Positions 50,646 through 63,395 are shown, counted from the stretch's first letter. The stretch is 64,000 bases of DNA from Heloderma charlesbogerti (GCA_026122225.1 JANEZZ010001895.1:434001-498000); one strand, 5' to 3'. The notes: generated by a model not told the origin, from the letters alone. Program-made: numbers and translations.

Positions 50646-53060
50646 TGCGCTGAATCTCCCACCAATCAGCTTCATTAGATGCAGCCCTTGACTATAAAAA
50701 AGTTCCCTATCTTTGCTGTGGGGAAACACTAAGGGCCAATAACATTAGTTGTGTGAAGGCAATTAATATGCATGTTGCGTCAGGATGTCAGGATGGGGGA
50801 GGCTGAACAGCACTGGGACCACAGACTGGTGCAGAGGGAGAGCTGAACCCGCCCCGCCACCACAGCCCTGACAAAAATGGAGTCTCCCAACCCCCTATGC
50901 AAAGAGCAGCCTTTTTTGGCATCAGGTTAGCACATCAAAGATTAAGCAGAGAAACCCCTCTTCACATCTTTCCCCACAGCATGCCCTTTGACTTTGTTGC
51001 TTAAGGCATCGGAAATGGTGCTCTGTTAGCACCACTATGTGATGAACTTGTTTTCCAACCCCGGCACAGCATGTGCTGGATCTTGTATGGTGAGGCTGGC
51101 ATACAAGGGTTTAACTGGTCATCTGGTCCCTTCCCATTCCAGGTCCAAATCACTACCACCCGATTTATGTCATCTACCACCTTTTCAGTAAGGGCCAAAC
51201 TAGATGCGATATCAGTCTTGCAATAGTAAGCATGCAAATGGCTTTTTTAAAAGTAAAGTGCAGGCATTGGGGAGGGGGATGAATCTGTACTGGAACCCTG
51301 GCATGGAGGTAGGACAGCTTTAACTTTGCCCCCCACTGTGGTTCTGATCCAGATTGGATCCTCTCAACTGCCATTTGCATGGGGGAAGGAGAGCTCCCAC
51401 TGGAGTGAAGTACTGTACTATTTTATTGTTATTGATTCTTTATTTTTTTTAAAGCTGCCTCGTGACATGTTGTTCTAAACGCCAAGGTGTAAACCCATAA
51501 AACAAAGTTTCCCCTGCAGAGGTGGTAGCTGAAGTGTAGTTATAAACATACACCTCTGTATGCTAAACCAAACCAAGCAACCACTATAAGCATGCACACA
51601 TGCAAAGGGAGAAAGGCCAGGGCATGTAACCTAGAGGGTCCTTCCACAGTCAGACCAATTAAAAAAAAAAATCAACGTCAAAGCCTCATCTCAGACACAG
51701 CATCCTACAGCACCCTTCAAAAGAAACATCACATTAATTAATGTAGTCAACTGTAATTAATCTAGTCAACAAGCGTTGACTAATCTAGCGTTCTTTCAGC
51801 AAGATTTTATATTTCAAGCGTTTCTTAGTTATCCTTGCAGATTTTCTCTGCAACTGAAGAGACTGGCAAATGTCATTCATGCAGGTGCTGGGTAATAGCT
51901 GGCTCTTCAGCAGCCTTTCCAAGCCCTTCTCAACCATAGTTTCCTTTGCTTTCTATTTCACTCGCCTCCTTAGACCCTCACTAAAGCGATCTCCTCTTAG
52001 CAATGAAAAGCAACTTTCTGGGACACCACTAAAGTTTTTCTAGACACTATTTGCCACTATAAATAAGCAGATGTTCAATTCCACAAGAACACAGCACATC
52101 ACAAAACCCCACCACATGACCCAAAGCACGACACTACTGCATTTCCCTGCTGCCATCTTGGTTTTGTGGCTGTATTTTTTCTAGCTTCCATCACAGTTGT
52201 AGCACAAGCCAGTCAGGTGTGAACTAACACAATTGTTTCACCAGGTGCAAGCAAACTGGTGATGGAACTCTACCTTCTTACATTACCTGGCCATGGCCAT
52301 TCCCCCAGAACAGGGTTAACACTAATATAGTGTGTTATTTAAAAAAGCTTGTGATTGTTGTCGTGAAGAAGCACCTAATCTACATGCTCCCAGAATCACC
52401 ATAATCCTGTTTCAGCAACACAGACTTCTTGCCCTTACATGTTTTTCTGTGAAAAGGTTAATCAGAGGACAGCCTATGAATTACTTGGACTGTCCTACCA
52501 ATTCAAGGAGGGCGAAATAAGGATCAGACTCAGACTGCACAGAAAACAAGAATAAAGCAGCTTGAACCTCTTTACTCCATTTTCCAGCAGTCAATTGGAC
52601 TGTGGGTAGTGTGGGAAGTATGTTTAAATTCATATTTGAGTGTGTGTTCTTTGAAACAGAATGTGACATATGATGACCTACTGTCAATTCAATTTCAGAG
52701 AGATGTTCTTCAAAAATAGATTTCATGCATTTAGTCACTTTAAATTGCTTCTTTCTCCATGGAAGTTATCTCTTAAGAGAGACTAAGTGCTAGCCTGGTA
52801 GGTACACAGCAGATAGCATCCATTTACAATGAACCCTGTGATTGCTGGGCAGAAGACATTAATGAGACACATTTATACAAATTGCTCGCCCTTGGAAGTA
52901 GCTACCATGGGGATTAACACATACATACACATCAAATGGGTTATAGTGTACCATGGGGTTCCTTGTAAGCTTATCATGGGTTCTTCAATGAGAACATCAT
53001 CAGAACTGACAGACAAGCCTCCCTTAAAGAAAGATAGCAAGCCTGCAAATCACCATCTTC
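50646..53060. other. Gene-free; nothing firmly recognised
   Basis: About 2.4 kb without a recognisable exon or transposon. An inverted-like phrase AATTAATGTAGTCAACTG/TAATCTAGTCAAC lies near 51740-51780. Confidence 0.45.
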
Positions 53061-53069
53061 CCCTACAAT

Positions 53070-53495
53070 GGCCTGGTTCACATGTAATGCTGACCCATGT
53101 TTTATTTAACCCATGGTTTTTTCCCAACCCAGAGTTTGGCAAATCCCTGGGTTGTCTGTTTCCCTCCTCCTTCACCTGCTCTCTCCCGGTAACCCAAATG
53201 CCTTTATGGCACTGTAATATTGGCATGTAGAGTGGCTGGTGTTTTTAACTGCTCTTGCCCCCTTCTCTGTAGCCTGGCAAAATGACCCATGAACAACCCA
53301 CAGTTCTGGGTTCACATGTAATGACAACCCATGGTTCAAATAAAACAGAGTTCAGAACCAAGCAACAAAATATGGGTTCTCTTTCTGGATTGTTCATGGT
53401 TAACAAATCATGGTTCGGCTGCATTCACACATTACAACAGCCCAGAATTCAACAAAGCATTCCATGGGTTAGCGTTATGTGTGAACCAGTTGTAG
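53070..53495. mobile_element. Palindromic MITEs (TTCACATGTAATG...AACCCATGG family), probably two
   Basis: GGTTCACATGTAATGCTGAC at 53077 and GGTTCACATGTAATGACAAC at 53308, with the inverse ATTCACACATTACAACAGCC and GTTAGCGTTATGTGTGAACC. Two overlapping or adjacent copies. Confidence 0.65.
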
Positions 53496-53692
53496 CTGCC
53501 AAAAAGCACTGCATGTATTCTAGGGCACAGTCAGTTCACACAAGTTAGCAATGAGGCCTAGAAAAGCAAGCGTGTGTCTTAAGGCAGGTCTCAGAATCCT
53601 CTGCAATGCACTCCATTTATGCAGCAAATGTTCCTCAGCAGATGAATCCATACATAAAGGGTTGCAAGAGAAGTAGAAAACTTAGAATCATA

Positions 53693-53990
53693 GAATCACA
53701 GAATCATAGAATAGTAGGGTTAAAAGGGGCTTACAAGACCATCGAGTCCAACCCCCTGCTCAATGCAGGAATCCAATTCAGAGCATCCCCGACAGATGGC
53801 TGTCCAGCCTCATCTTGAACGCCTCCAGTGTGGGAGAGCCCACCACCTCCCTAGGTAATTGGTTCCGTTGTCACATTGCTCTAACAGTCAGGAGGTTTTT
53901 CCTGATGTTCAGCTGGAATCTGGCTTCCTGTAACTTGAGCCCATTATTCCGTGTCCTGCATTCTGGGATGATTGAGAAGAGATCTCAAGA
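53693..53990 (-). mobile_element. CR1 LINE 3' fragment
   Basis: Antisense copy of the last 290 bases of the 0.6-kb/48.4-kb CR1 subfamily, including the terminal short repeats (ATCATAGAATCACAGAATCA). Confidence 0.9.
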
Positions 53991-54295
53991 GAACTTGAGA
54001 AACACTCATAATTTCCCCAAGTACATGTAAACAAGTTGCATTTTGGAAAGGATAATAATTAAGTAACACCAAGAATGAAATAGAGGTGGACAACTGACAC
54101 ACACATGCACGACTGAACACAGCATGACTCGGCCTTATAACAAAAACAGTGCAATGCTATCAGTGGAATAAAACACTGATTGTGTATGTGAGATGTATGG
54201 GACCTCTACTCATTTTGGTAGGGAGGATGTGTATAAGGCTTTGCAAATGTCAAGCTCTAATTTTGTTTAAAATTGTGCTCTCCTCCCGCCCACTT

Positions 54296-54296
54296 T

Positions 54297-54350
<54 letters not shown>

Positions 54351-54372
54351 CCTCTCCCTCTCCCTCTCCCTC
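54296..54372 (+). repeat. (TTCT)n(CCCT)n compound microsatellite
   Basis: About 10 TTTC units followed by CCCTCT/CCCT units, giving a pure pyrimidine strand of nearly 75 bases. Confidence 0.95.
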
Positions 54373-54379
54373 ACACACC

Positions 54380-55795
54380 TTTGTGTGTCAACCCATTCTA
54401 GAAGCGGCTATGGTAGACTGCATTGCTCTTTGAAGTCTTCCCTATGAAAAATGACTAGGCTGCAGGTCCATTTGTGAAATGTCACTTTGTTTGGAAAATC
54501 TGAAAAAATCAAGTTTAATATAAAGAAAAATGAATTGCCAAGCACCTCAGCATAAAAGTTAGGATTGGACGATCAATCTGTCAATGCAAACACCTCCGGG
54601 GAATAAAAAATCTGCCTTGAAACTGCACTGTTGCCTTCCAGGACCTAATCATGACTGAAAGTCACAAGCGAAATTGTAAATGCACAGTCTCCATGTGGGA
54701 ACAAGAGGAGTTCTTTGCTTTTCACACACTGCTGGAGATTAGCAGAACTTTAAAAAGCTGCAATTCAAAGCCTAGATCCCCAGGGGTGCCTGGGTGAAGT
54801 CTGTGTTCAAGCAAGCTATAAACACAGAGGTGATCTCCCTACAATTTTTTTTCTCTTTGCAAGGCTCAAAGGGTATCAATCAGCTACACAACTGTAGGGC
54901 ATCAACTGTAGGGCATCAACATGTTAGTCTGCTTCAGCAAAAGCAACAAAGAATCTTGTGCCACACCAACAGATTTATTTTACCATTCGATGTTGTTTTA
55001 GCCATTTGGCAAGTGTGCTGCTTAGATTCGCCCAATATAAACCTACAGCTCTGTTCAGCAATTACTTCAATTACTACAAAGGGTCACTTTGAGAAGAAAT
55101 GTGAGAGTGGGGAGTGGACGGGACTAAAGACCCTCCCCCCTTTCCAAAATTTCCACTGCAGTAGACCTCAGTATCACCATACTCTTCCTGCTGTTTGTTT
55201 GGCAACTGAAGGGCCAAATGACACCCCTCAGGAACTGGCCCAGAGAGCTCCAGTTCCTAAACCCAACAGGTAGATATCATGGGAAGGATACATGTTGCTG
55301 TTGGCTTCTGATGAAATCTGGTGCCTTTACTCTCAAAATTAACTTGCTTCTCTAAGAGCCCAGTACAAAGCTAGGAACAGCAACTCCTTTTTACAATTGA
55401 CAAATACCACAAGCATATGAATAAGCAATAAGTACTGAACACAAGTAGCAGCAGACAGATGAACATTCTTCCTTCAGGATGTATTTTTGGTGTCCCCCAC
55501 CCCAGCACTACTTTCAATTCAAGAATCAAAACAGGTAATCATTGGATGCAACTCTCCTATCCAAGTAAACATAAACAGGATTGGGCTACGGAACTCTGCT
55601 TCAAATTGAAGCTTTAGTGCTATGTTACCAACTTCCCTGTGCCTAGATGTATTTGGAGATCTTAGTAATACTTTTAGAATTTATCTGAATTGTTCATGAA
55701 TGCTTTTCAAGTCATGCACAGCTTTGTTGTTGCACAAAGCAGCTGATACGGTTGTACCTAAAGAAACAGCTTTCATGAAGCAATCTAGGGAAGTC
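54380..55795. other. Gene-free; one short repeat
   Basis: Contains a direct repeat of ACTGTAGGGCATCAAC at 54891/54906 and a weak copy (54915-54990) of the repeat at 45285. No exon seen. Confidence 0.4.
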
Positions 55796-55799
55796 ACAT

Positions 55800-56012
55800 G
55801 TAACAACAACTCATCGCTTAAAGAACCGATGCATGCACAAGTGGGGTTAACTACTGGGGTGTTTAGCCCCTGGGTTCAGACATCACACTCCACAACCTAC
55901 GAAGAAACCAATCGTGGGCTGTGCAGTAAAATAAAAGTAACTCATCCCCACTCGTGCACAACCATCCATGGGTTGTTGAACTGATGGGTTGCAGTTACAT
56001 GCGAACCAGGTC
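55800..56012. mobile_element. Palindromic MITE (AACCCATGG family)
   Basis: CACATGTAACAACAACTCAT at the left and the inverse GTTGCAGTTACATGCGAACC at the right, with CATCCATGGGTTGTTGAAC. Confidence 0.7.
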
Positions 56013-56057
56013 TATGTTATAAAAGTGGTAATCCTATTGTTCAACGACATATAGCAG

Positions 56058-56172
56058 TCTTCCCCAACCTGGTACTCTCCGGATATTTTAGGCTACAGCT
56101 TCCATCAGCCCCTGCCTGCATGGCCAACGGTCAGGGATTATGTGAGCTGTAGCCCAAAAGGGCACCGAGTTG
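56058..56172. mobile_element. hAT-like MITE
   Basis: GTCTTCCCCAACCTGGTACT...TTTTAGGCTACAGC and the inverse GAGCTGTAGCCC around CATGGCCAACGG; the right arm is shortened. Confidence 0.7.
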
Positions 56173-56725
56173 CCTACCTCTTTCATGTAGACTGCAAAAC
56201 TGGTATCACTATAGCTGGACTGTGGTGACTGTAAAGTCCTTAGGATGGTGCATAAGCAAGTCACCTTGCAAACCCTGCCCTCACCATGCTCCTGTACCAA
56301 AGGGCTCTGTACAGTACAGCAACCCCACACTTAGCGATAGTGGCTGTTGTTTGTGCAGTGATGCCATGCCAGGCTGGTGGGCTACTGTGACAGGCTGGAT
56401 TTGCAAATGATGCTGGTGCAATGCTACAAGTAGGGCATTGTGTTACACACAGAGAGCTTGCTGTTGGCACAAAATTCCATACCAGACAATTACTCCATTA
56501 AAATAAGACATTAGAAAAACCTGACTTCACTTTAAAAAAATCTGTGAATTAGCCTCCAAGTTGGCTCATAATATTTTTGACAAGTGCCTAACTATAAACT
56601 GCCATTTCTATAACTCTGAAATACAATGTGCAAAGCAGAAAAGTACAGTGTTCAGACCCCTACAGCGCATCAGTTGCATTCTCTGACCTATAAGCAGCTG
56701 TGTGCATTTTAAGCTACATGCGCTC

Positions 56726-56741
56726 TCTCTCTCTCTCTCTG
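56726..56741 (+). repeat. (CT)n microsatellite
   Basis: About eight CT units. Confidence 0.85.
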
Positions 56742-57245
56742 CTAAACCTGACAACCCTGGGCAAATCAAAGCCACTGTCTTCAAAGATTCTCTTTTCCTG
56801 GCCCACTGAAGAGGTTTGCATTAGAGTTAAGTAGCAGTATTAAGTGGATGTTTTGTATATGGTCTAGATACAGCAGCATCTGCAAAAGTGACGTGAACGC
56901 TCTGCATAGCTTGCACTTTAAAAACGATGGAATGTTGATACAGCTGTTGGGTGGGGCAGGGGGAGGAAGAACAGAAATGGGGGAAAACTTGAAAAGCAAA
57001 AGAAATGGATTAAAGGTTTTGAGGATAAAAATAATGACCAACATGCGTCTTGGTGGGAAGATCCAGGGTGCGGCACTCATGTCATCGTAGGCCATCACCC
57101 AAGAGATGCACTGCTTCTGTGCACTTGTACTCCAAAGACAGTTCCTGCTTCTTTGTGGTGTGGCTGGCTAACGCACCACACGCTCCAACTTTTTGGTTTA
57201 GGGAAAGAATGTCACCTCCAGTGCCTGGCCTGTGAGCTTCTAAAG
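56742..57245. other. Unassigned segment with minus-strand open frames
   Basis: Two minus-strand frames abut here (57279-57082 and 57098-56781). Neither resembles a family I know. A pyrimidine tract ending CCCACCCAACAG occurs near 56945-56980 on the minus strand. Could be single-copy non-coding sequence. Confidence 0.3.
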
Positions 57246-57374
57246 CAGGGGTGGGGAACATGTGGCCGTTCAGATGCAACTCCCATTAGCCTTAGCCAGT
57301 ATAGCCAATGGTGAGGGATGATGGGAGTTGTAGTCTAACAACATCTGGAGGGCCACACGCTCCCCATCCCTGTT
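57246..57374. mobile_element. hAT-like MITE
   Basis: CAGGGGTGGGGAACATGTGG at the left and CTCCCCATCCCTG at the right. Flanks TTCTAAAG and TTCGAAAG form an 8-bp target duplication with one difference. Confidence 0.85.
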
Positions 57375-57469
57375 CGAAAGGCATTTGGCTGACCGCTATT
57401 AAATGTGCAATGCTGGCTACGATCCAATTCAGCAAGGCAGTATTTATGTTCTTGTACAGTTTGGACTGT

Positions 57470-57605
57470 GGGCACCAGGGTTATCCCTGCTCAGCTATGA
57501 AGCTCACTGCACAGTCTTGGGCAAGTCACTGTTTTAGACGAACCTTCCTCACAATTATAAAATATACACCTCCCTCTGTGCTTCTTGAAGAAGGGGTGGG
57601 GTAGA
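57470..57605 (+). mobile_element. Partial Sauria-type SINE
   Basis: ATGAAGCTCACTGCACAGTC, TTGGGCAAGTCACTG, CTTCCTCACAATTATAAAAT; diverged. Confidence 0.5.
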
Positions 57606-58445
57606 TGCATTTCAGGAGCCACATACAACACTGTTCCTGAGATATCAAATACCCTTTTATTAGGACCAACTAAACATCACAAAGTGAGGTCGCTTTTGAG
57701 TTTCACAGAATCCCTCAAAAAATAGCTCACTGCTTTGTGTTTTTTAAACTGGGCCTAACAGAAGGGAGAAGGGATTATAACTACTCTTGTTGGAATATTT
57801 TCCCCTACTGGACTGTCTGATACCTCAAGGTTATTTGCACAGGTTTAGATAATTTGCCACCGTCATTGCCTATCTACCTTTTTGTGCAAATTTAATGATG
57901 TGCACATTTTTAGAGGTAAGCTCACCTAGTTCCATCAACTCCTATGCAGTTTGGGGCCCTAATTCAATTCTACATGTTAAAAAAATAGCTGCACATTCTA
58001 AAGTGTACTAAAAATTTTCAGTGCCTCCAATCACTACAGAAGAAAAAAGCAAGAACTGTAGGGGCTGTGGTGGATGTTTTGCCAAAGAAAAGGCATGAGG
58101 AGAAGATGAAAACTGGATGTTCCCCAATGCAAGAACAGCTGTTTCGTTCAAGTCTTTGGGCTCCAGGAATGTGGGTAACAGGCATTCCTACAGAAGACTT
58201 AAACGTCTCCCAGTGCAGCATGTATGCTTTGTATTATTGTGCTTGAAATTACTGTAAAAACTCACAAAATGCTAATACACATTGTAAAGTCACAAGACCC
58301 AACTAGCATTAGAAAAGAAAATAGTACCCAAGTGCACTTGATTAAATGTCTGAAAGACACAGTAGCCAATGCCAAGGATCTACTCAGTGGTAGCAGCTTC
58401 CTGGAAAATCTCTGCAGGCTGATGAGACAGGCAAATGTGCCACTA

Positions 58446-58560
58446 CAGCAGCCCTTCCCAACCTGGTGCCTTCCAGATGTGCTGGACTACAACCCCCATC
58501 ATCTCTGAGCTGGCTGGGGATAATGGGAACACCTGGAGGGCACCTGGTTGGGAAAGGTTT
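58446..58560. mobile_element. hAT-like MITE
   Basis: CAGCCCTTCCCAACCTGGTG and GCACCTGGTTGGGAAAGG as terminal inverted repeats. Confidence 0.78.
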
Positions 58561-58639
58561 ATTGAGAAGGTGCATGACAAATCTGTAAGTTCAGCCATTT
58601 ACAGGTTTCAAATGGAAAAATGGAGCTGGCTTAAAGCGA

Positions 58640-58910
58640 TTATGATTTGGTTTGCATGTAACAACCATGGGCTGTTTCACAAATCATGGGTTAAAACTCT
58701 GGATTGCTTCCCCCTCAGCAACCCCGAGCTCCAGGTTCATGTGACCCCCCAGAACAACCGAGGAACGGGGCATTCCTGGGTTGTTTTCTAGATCATATGC
58801 AAAGCAGAAGCAGCGAGCGGGCAGAGGCTGTGTACTCACTCCTGCACAGCCCTGACTAAGCATGGGTTAATTAACTATGGGTTAGCTGGGGTTATGCATG
58901 TTTCCTCCTA
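58640..58910. mobile_element. Palindromic MITE (AACCCATGG family)
   Basis: TTTGCATGTAACAACCATGG, CAGGTTCATGTGACCCCC, GGAACGGGGCATTCCTGG and GGGTTAATTAACTATGGGTT. Confidence 0.5.
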
Positions 58911-59497
58911 CTTTGGCTTAGGATAAGATTAAGTAGTAAAAGTCTTTCTGGACCACTTTTATGTTGCTACGAAGTACAGCATTCTTGTCTCGAATGAAAC
59001 ATTTTTAAAAAGAAGCTTGTCTGAATTATTAAAATTAACATACATGCAAACTCTGAAGTGAAGGGAAACCTCCCAGTCCCAAAGGAACAGCCTCCAGACA
59101 AGGGCTTTGCCTGTGTACTTTGAGCTCCAGAGGTTGCATCTTTGCTTTACAGTCTGTTTACATAGATTAAGAGTCACATGTTTATTGCAGACTTCTTCCA
59201 CCTATAATCCAGACAGAAAACTGCTGCTGTAGTTCAACTCCTCATACCTTCCCTGCACCACCACGACAGTGTGGAAGCAGAGGCGACTTCTGGCCTGACC
59301 TCTTAGGGTACTCACACAGCAGTGCTCTGCCCGCCTGTGCAGATGGATGGAGCTTTTCAGTCCAGTGAAGATCAGGTGATACAAGAAGTCAACAGGGTTT
59401 CCTGTGGCTCAGCAACTCGCTCTGAGCAAGAGGGGCTGAGCTGCTCATAAACTGGCTCTATGCTGGATGCCTCACTGAACTGCCTACTTCCATCTAA

Positions 59498-59860
59498 AGC
59501 AGAGACACAGAACTTCAGCCCCACGGGCCAAATCCAGCCTGCCTGGATTCCCCAGATGGCCACATCTCCTTTCTCCAACCACCAATCTTTGATGGTTTCC
59601 CAGCTTTTTATGTAGTCCCTTCCCCCAGTCTAAAAGTTTGAAATGCCTTTCAAACTGAGTTGCTGGCAGTAAGAGCTTGAAGCTACAATACGCTGGTATT
59701 TTTGATATTTTTGGACCAGCCCCTTTGACATAGGTCACGCTCCTTTTGCCTTCAGCCCCCACCCACCACTGAAATAAGCCAAGCTTCTCTGAAATAGACT
59801 GGAAGAAGTTCTGTACCCCTCATCTCCTGGACTGAAAGGTCCTGTACCCTTGATCTAAAA
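59498..59860 (-). mobile_element. hAT-like dispersed repeat (CAGCCC...family), longest copy
   Basis: AGCAGAGACACAGAACTTCA, GCCCCACGGGCCAAATCC, then an antisense body and TACTGGACTGAAAGG-like end. Related to 18.5 and 27.8 kb but boundaries uncertain. Confidence 0.4.
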
Positions 59861-59879
59861 TAACATCTCCTCCCATATG

Positions 59880-60180
59880 CATCTGCCCTGGGCCCTTTGA
59901 TCATCTTCAGAGGCCCTCCTCCAGCTGCTCCCACCAAATGAAGTTAGGCAAGTGGCTACAAGAGAGAGGGCCTTCACAGTGGTGGCACCCTGCTTTCGGA
60001 GTGCCCTCTCCAGGGGGGCTTGCCTAGTGCCCACACTGTCCTTTCAACACCTGGCAAAGGTACTTCTCTTCTCCCAGGCATTTTAGATTTTTATTATAGT
60101 TTTGTTTTTAATTTGTTCTATTGTGTGAGGCACTCAGAACTTTGTTACAGGGTGGCATATGAAATACATACATACAGCCA
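59880..60180 (+). mobile_element. L2-clade LINE 3' end
   Basis: The plus frame gives ATRERAFTVVAPCFRSALSR then GACLVPTLSFQHLAKV (the L2 C-terminus), followed by a 3' UTR with TTTAGATTTTTATTATAG and GGTGGCATATGAAATAC. Confidence 0.8.
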
Positions 60181-60236
60181 TCAAGCCTAACAATACCCGA
60201 GATAGATAAGGAAATAATATCCAATGGGCAGTTGGC

Positions 60237-60570
60237 ATGTCATGGTGGCAAATCATGGATTAACTCACAATTTGCTGGAATGCACACAAGCCACTTCCAG
60301 TTTGCATGAACAACCTACGAACGCCTTGTACGTAGGCTGGCAGCGTGACATTCATAGGTTGTCAGTATGAGATCTGAACCCGGTTACTCTGTATTGTTGA
60401 AGGGTTAAACAATCCAGAGTTAACCTAACAAATGTTACATTAACTCCAAGGTATTTAACCCATAAACAACCCAAAGTGTCCAGGTTCTGACATCACATTT
60501 ATGCAAATTGGAAGCAGCTCACGTGCAGCGCACATTCCCACAAATCGTGGGTTAACCAGGTCGCTGAGTG
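60237..60570. mobile_element. Palindromic MITE (AACCCATGG/CAAATCATGG family)
   Basis: GGCAAATCATGGATTAACTC near the left and CACAAATCGTGGGTTAACC near the right, with repeated AACAACC(T/C) blocks. Confidence 0.55.
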
Positions 60571-60599
60571 AGCCTTGGGTGAAGTGTATTCTCTGCAAC

Positions 60600-60990
60600 T
60601 CACTTGGTGTTCCTCTCTTTCTCTCTGCTCATGGCATAGTAGGGGAAGGGTGAACCTTCAGCCAGCCTGTTGTGCTGCAGGCTCCTGGGGAACACATTTT
60701 GGAGGCCAACGGGGGTAGGAGAGACATAGTAAATCCCTCCTCGCCTGCTGAGAACAGTGGAAGTGTGAGTAATGCATGTCACAAACTTAATTGTGGAGCT
60801 CTGGAGAAACAACCCTCTGCAACCACATCTTCTGCCAATTCCTCCTCCCTCCAACAGCTTCCTGAAATGCTGCTCCTGAGGGTTGGGGGGCCTTCCAGAA
60901 CAGTGTGGGAGGTGGTACAGGAGGTTGGAGGAATAATCTGCACAAAAAAAAAAAATCCCTCCCCTCCTTCTTCCAGCAGAAGCCCCCACT
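60600..60990. repeat. GC-rich MITE-like repeat
   Basis: GGAGGCCAACGGGGGTAGG, CTCCTGAGGGTTGGGGGGCC, CAGAACAGTGTGGGAGG resemble 47.5 and 5.1 kb. Poly(A) run at about 60944-60955. Confidence 0.35.
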
Positions 60991-61014
60991 GTATCTCAGG
61001 CCCTTATGCCTGGG

Positions 61015-61405
61015 CTCTCCCATGTGCATGCAGACACCTTTCTTGGTGCCCGCCGTGCTCAGTGCCCCTCCTGATTTTTATTTCATTTCTTAAGATTGTT
61101 TTTATTTTTTAAGCCGGGACACTGGCATGCTGCAGAGCAAAGTGCTGCCCTCCAGCATCATCTCCACTTGGGTTCAAAAGAGTGATTTTGTGTTCTAGAG
61201 ATCAGACCCTCACCTCTGCCTTTTACTTTCCAAAGAAGCTAAGTAGTTTCTTTTAGTCTCACCAGTTTGCCTTCTGGGAAATGAGCGATTTGTGACTGGC
61301 CCTTCCCACCATGCCAGCCATTTTATGAACTGGCAAGCCCCAATGGCAGCCACAACACACTCTCAAGATTTCGAATGTGTCCACCAATCCAAAAATGCTG
61401 AGCAT
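61015..61405 (+). repeat. Dispersed repeat (TTGGTGCCCACCA family), copy 3
   Basis: TTTCTTGGTGCCCGCCGTGC, CCTCCTGATTTTTATTTCAT, CACTGGCATGCTGCAGAG, CACCAGTTTGCCTTCTGGGA, and CGAATGTGTCCACC. Confidence 0.72.
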
Positions 61406-61409
61406 CCCT

Positions 61410-62170
61410 TCCTTATGCATACCGAAGGAGGCCTTCTGTTTGTGGAAAAGTCAGTCTGGATCTATCCCATCAGTGCGTGTTTGAACACATCTGCATCATA
61501 CAGTTACACCACGAGAGCTGGGATTGGCTGTGTCACCCTGTTGAATGTGCATTATGTGGGAAACTGACATTAGAACTCCTTAGGGATTTTATTATAGTAA
61601 GCGGGATAGAAGTACTACTAAAAAAGAAATAAAATAAAGAAATGTCTGTAAGTATGTAAAGCAGTCCCTAGTGTGGGTTCTCTATCCCACACCTCACACC
61701 AGCCTTTCCAAGCTGATACACCTGGTTGAGCAGAGTACCTTCCCGCCCCTGTCAAGACAAGTAGGAACTTCCCTAACCAAATATGTGGTCTTCTTTAAGG
61801 GATAGCATAATGGGCCCCAAGGGTCTCCTGGTTTAAGTTCTCCAATGCTCATGACAAGTTTATTTGCATTGCAAAACAACCTGATACAGGCAGGAACCCA
61901 GCCTACAAAAACTTACCATATCAGCACTTGCAAAAGGCATTCTCAATTCTTGAAGGAACCATCAGTCCTGCAGCAGAGAAAAAGAAGAAAACACACAAGT
62001 CAGCCCTTGCAGAGGGCTTTTTCACTCATTGCAAACCAGAATGAGGAGGAGGAAAAATAAGTTAATGCTGACGTTTAGTTGACAACCAAAATAATGCTAC
62101 AAAAGATGACAAAGACGTTGCACTTGTAGAGAACTCCTTATAATCAGAAGCTCCCTAAAGTAGGCATACA
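61410..62170. other. Gene-free; nothing recognised
   Basis: No exon or named repeat identified. Confidence 0.4.
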
Positions 62171-62514
62171 ACCCAGGGTGGGTTGATTTCGATCAATGAA
62201 ATTTGATTTAATTTCAGGAAGAAAACATTTAAATCAAGAAGAAAAAAGGTAGACTTAAATCACTAACCTAATAAAGTTTCCTACTCAAACTTTTTCATAT
62301 ATTTCCTGGTACAAATCTGACAACTAAGCCATGTTAATCTACAAGAAATTGAGTATTATTTACACGGTTTCTTTCTTGCAAGCAGGCTTTGCATTTCTAT
62401 GTCTTTCTGTATGTATTTTGCATGCTCTCCTTTTTTACCTATAGAGAGAATCCCTTTAAGATATTCCCATATAAAGTCTTTCTTATGATCAGCACCCATG
62501 AAAGTTTGCGGTTC

Positions 62515-62605
62515 ACAGCACAATCCTATACATGTCTCCTCATAAATAAGTTCCACTGAGTTCAATGGGGCTTACTTCCAGGAAAGTGGGTATAGGATTG
62601 CAGAC
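62515..62605. mobile_element. Short MITE (AATGGGGCT palindrome)
   Basis: GCACAATCCTATACATG and GGTATAGGATTGCAG ends with GAGTTCAATGGGGCTTAC inside; same family as 11228-11312. Confidence 0.8.
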
Positions 62606-62992
62606 TTAGTATGAGAATACAGGAAAATGCACACTGGACAGTTTTGTCTTCTGTTTTTCTTTCCAGTCTTGATCTTTTCTGTTTCACTCTATCTCAGGCC
62701 AGCCTTGCCCTCACAAAAAACAAAGCAGCAAACAAACATGAAATGCCCATGACTGAAAGGCCAAAGCAAGGTCTGACAGTTACTAGGCTGCAAAAATCCA
62801 ATTTAAAATGTTAAAAATCTGATTTAAAAAAATCTTTTAAGCACCTGTTTTTATTCACCCTATTATATTGTCTTTCTGTCTTACCTAACTATTCCGCCTT
62901 GCTTGGCCCAGCTCCACCACCACATAAGCACAGAACAACAATCCTATCTAGCTTGTGTCTTTGCACACAATAGTTCAGTCAGAGAAACTAAG

Positions 62993-63395
62993 GGCGCAAT
63001 CCTATGGCCGCTAGTCAGCGGCTAGATGGCAATAGGTCTGTTCCTGGGAACTGACCTCGGTGCCCACACTCCAAGGTTGGCTCCCTGAGAACTGACCTCC
63101 ACTCACTCCCGCGCTGCCTACCCCCACTCGGAAGAGGAGTGCGGAGCAGCGAAAATGGGGTGTTCCTGGGGGCATGCCAGGGCGGGAAGGGCAGAAGTGC
63201 CGTTCTGACGCTTCCTATGCGTTGTCCAGTGTCCACCACCACCCTGCTCTGACTTCCCACGGCTAGCCGCAAATGTAGGGCAGCTGAAGCGCAGAGGGGG
63301 CGATCCCCTCCGCACTACTCCTGCCCTGCATTGGATAGGCAGTCGCCTCCAGGTTCGGAGGCAGCCACCTATCCCAATAGGATTGTGCCCTCCGG
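62993..63395 (-). mobile_element. GCAATCCTA-type element, long form
   Basis: AGGGCGCAATCCTATGGCCG at one end and CCCAATAGGATTGTGCCCTC at the other. CGCTAGTCAGCGGCTAGATG and GGCAGTCGCCTCC match 7580-8003 in reverse orientation. Confidence 0.8.
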
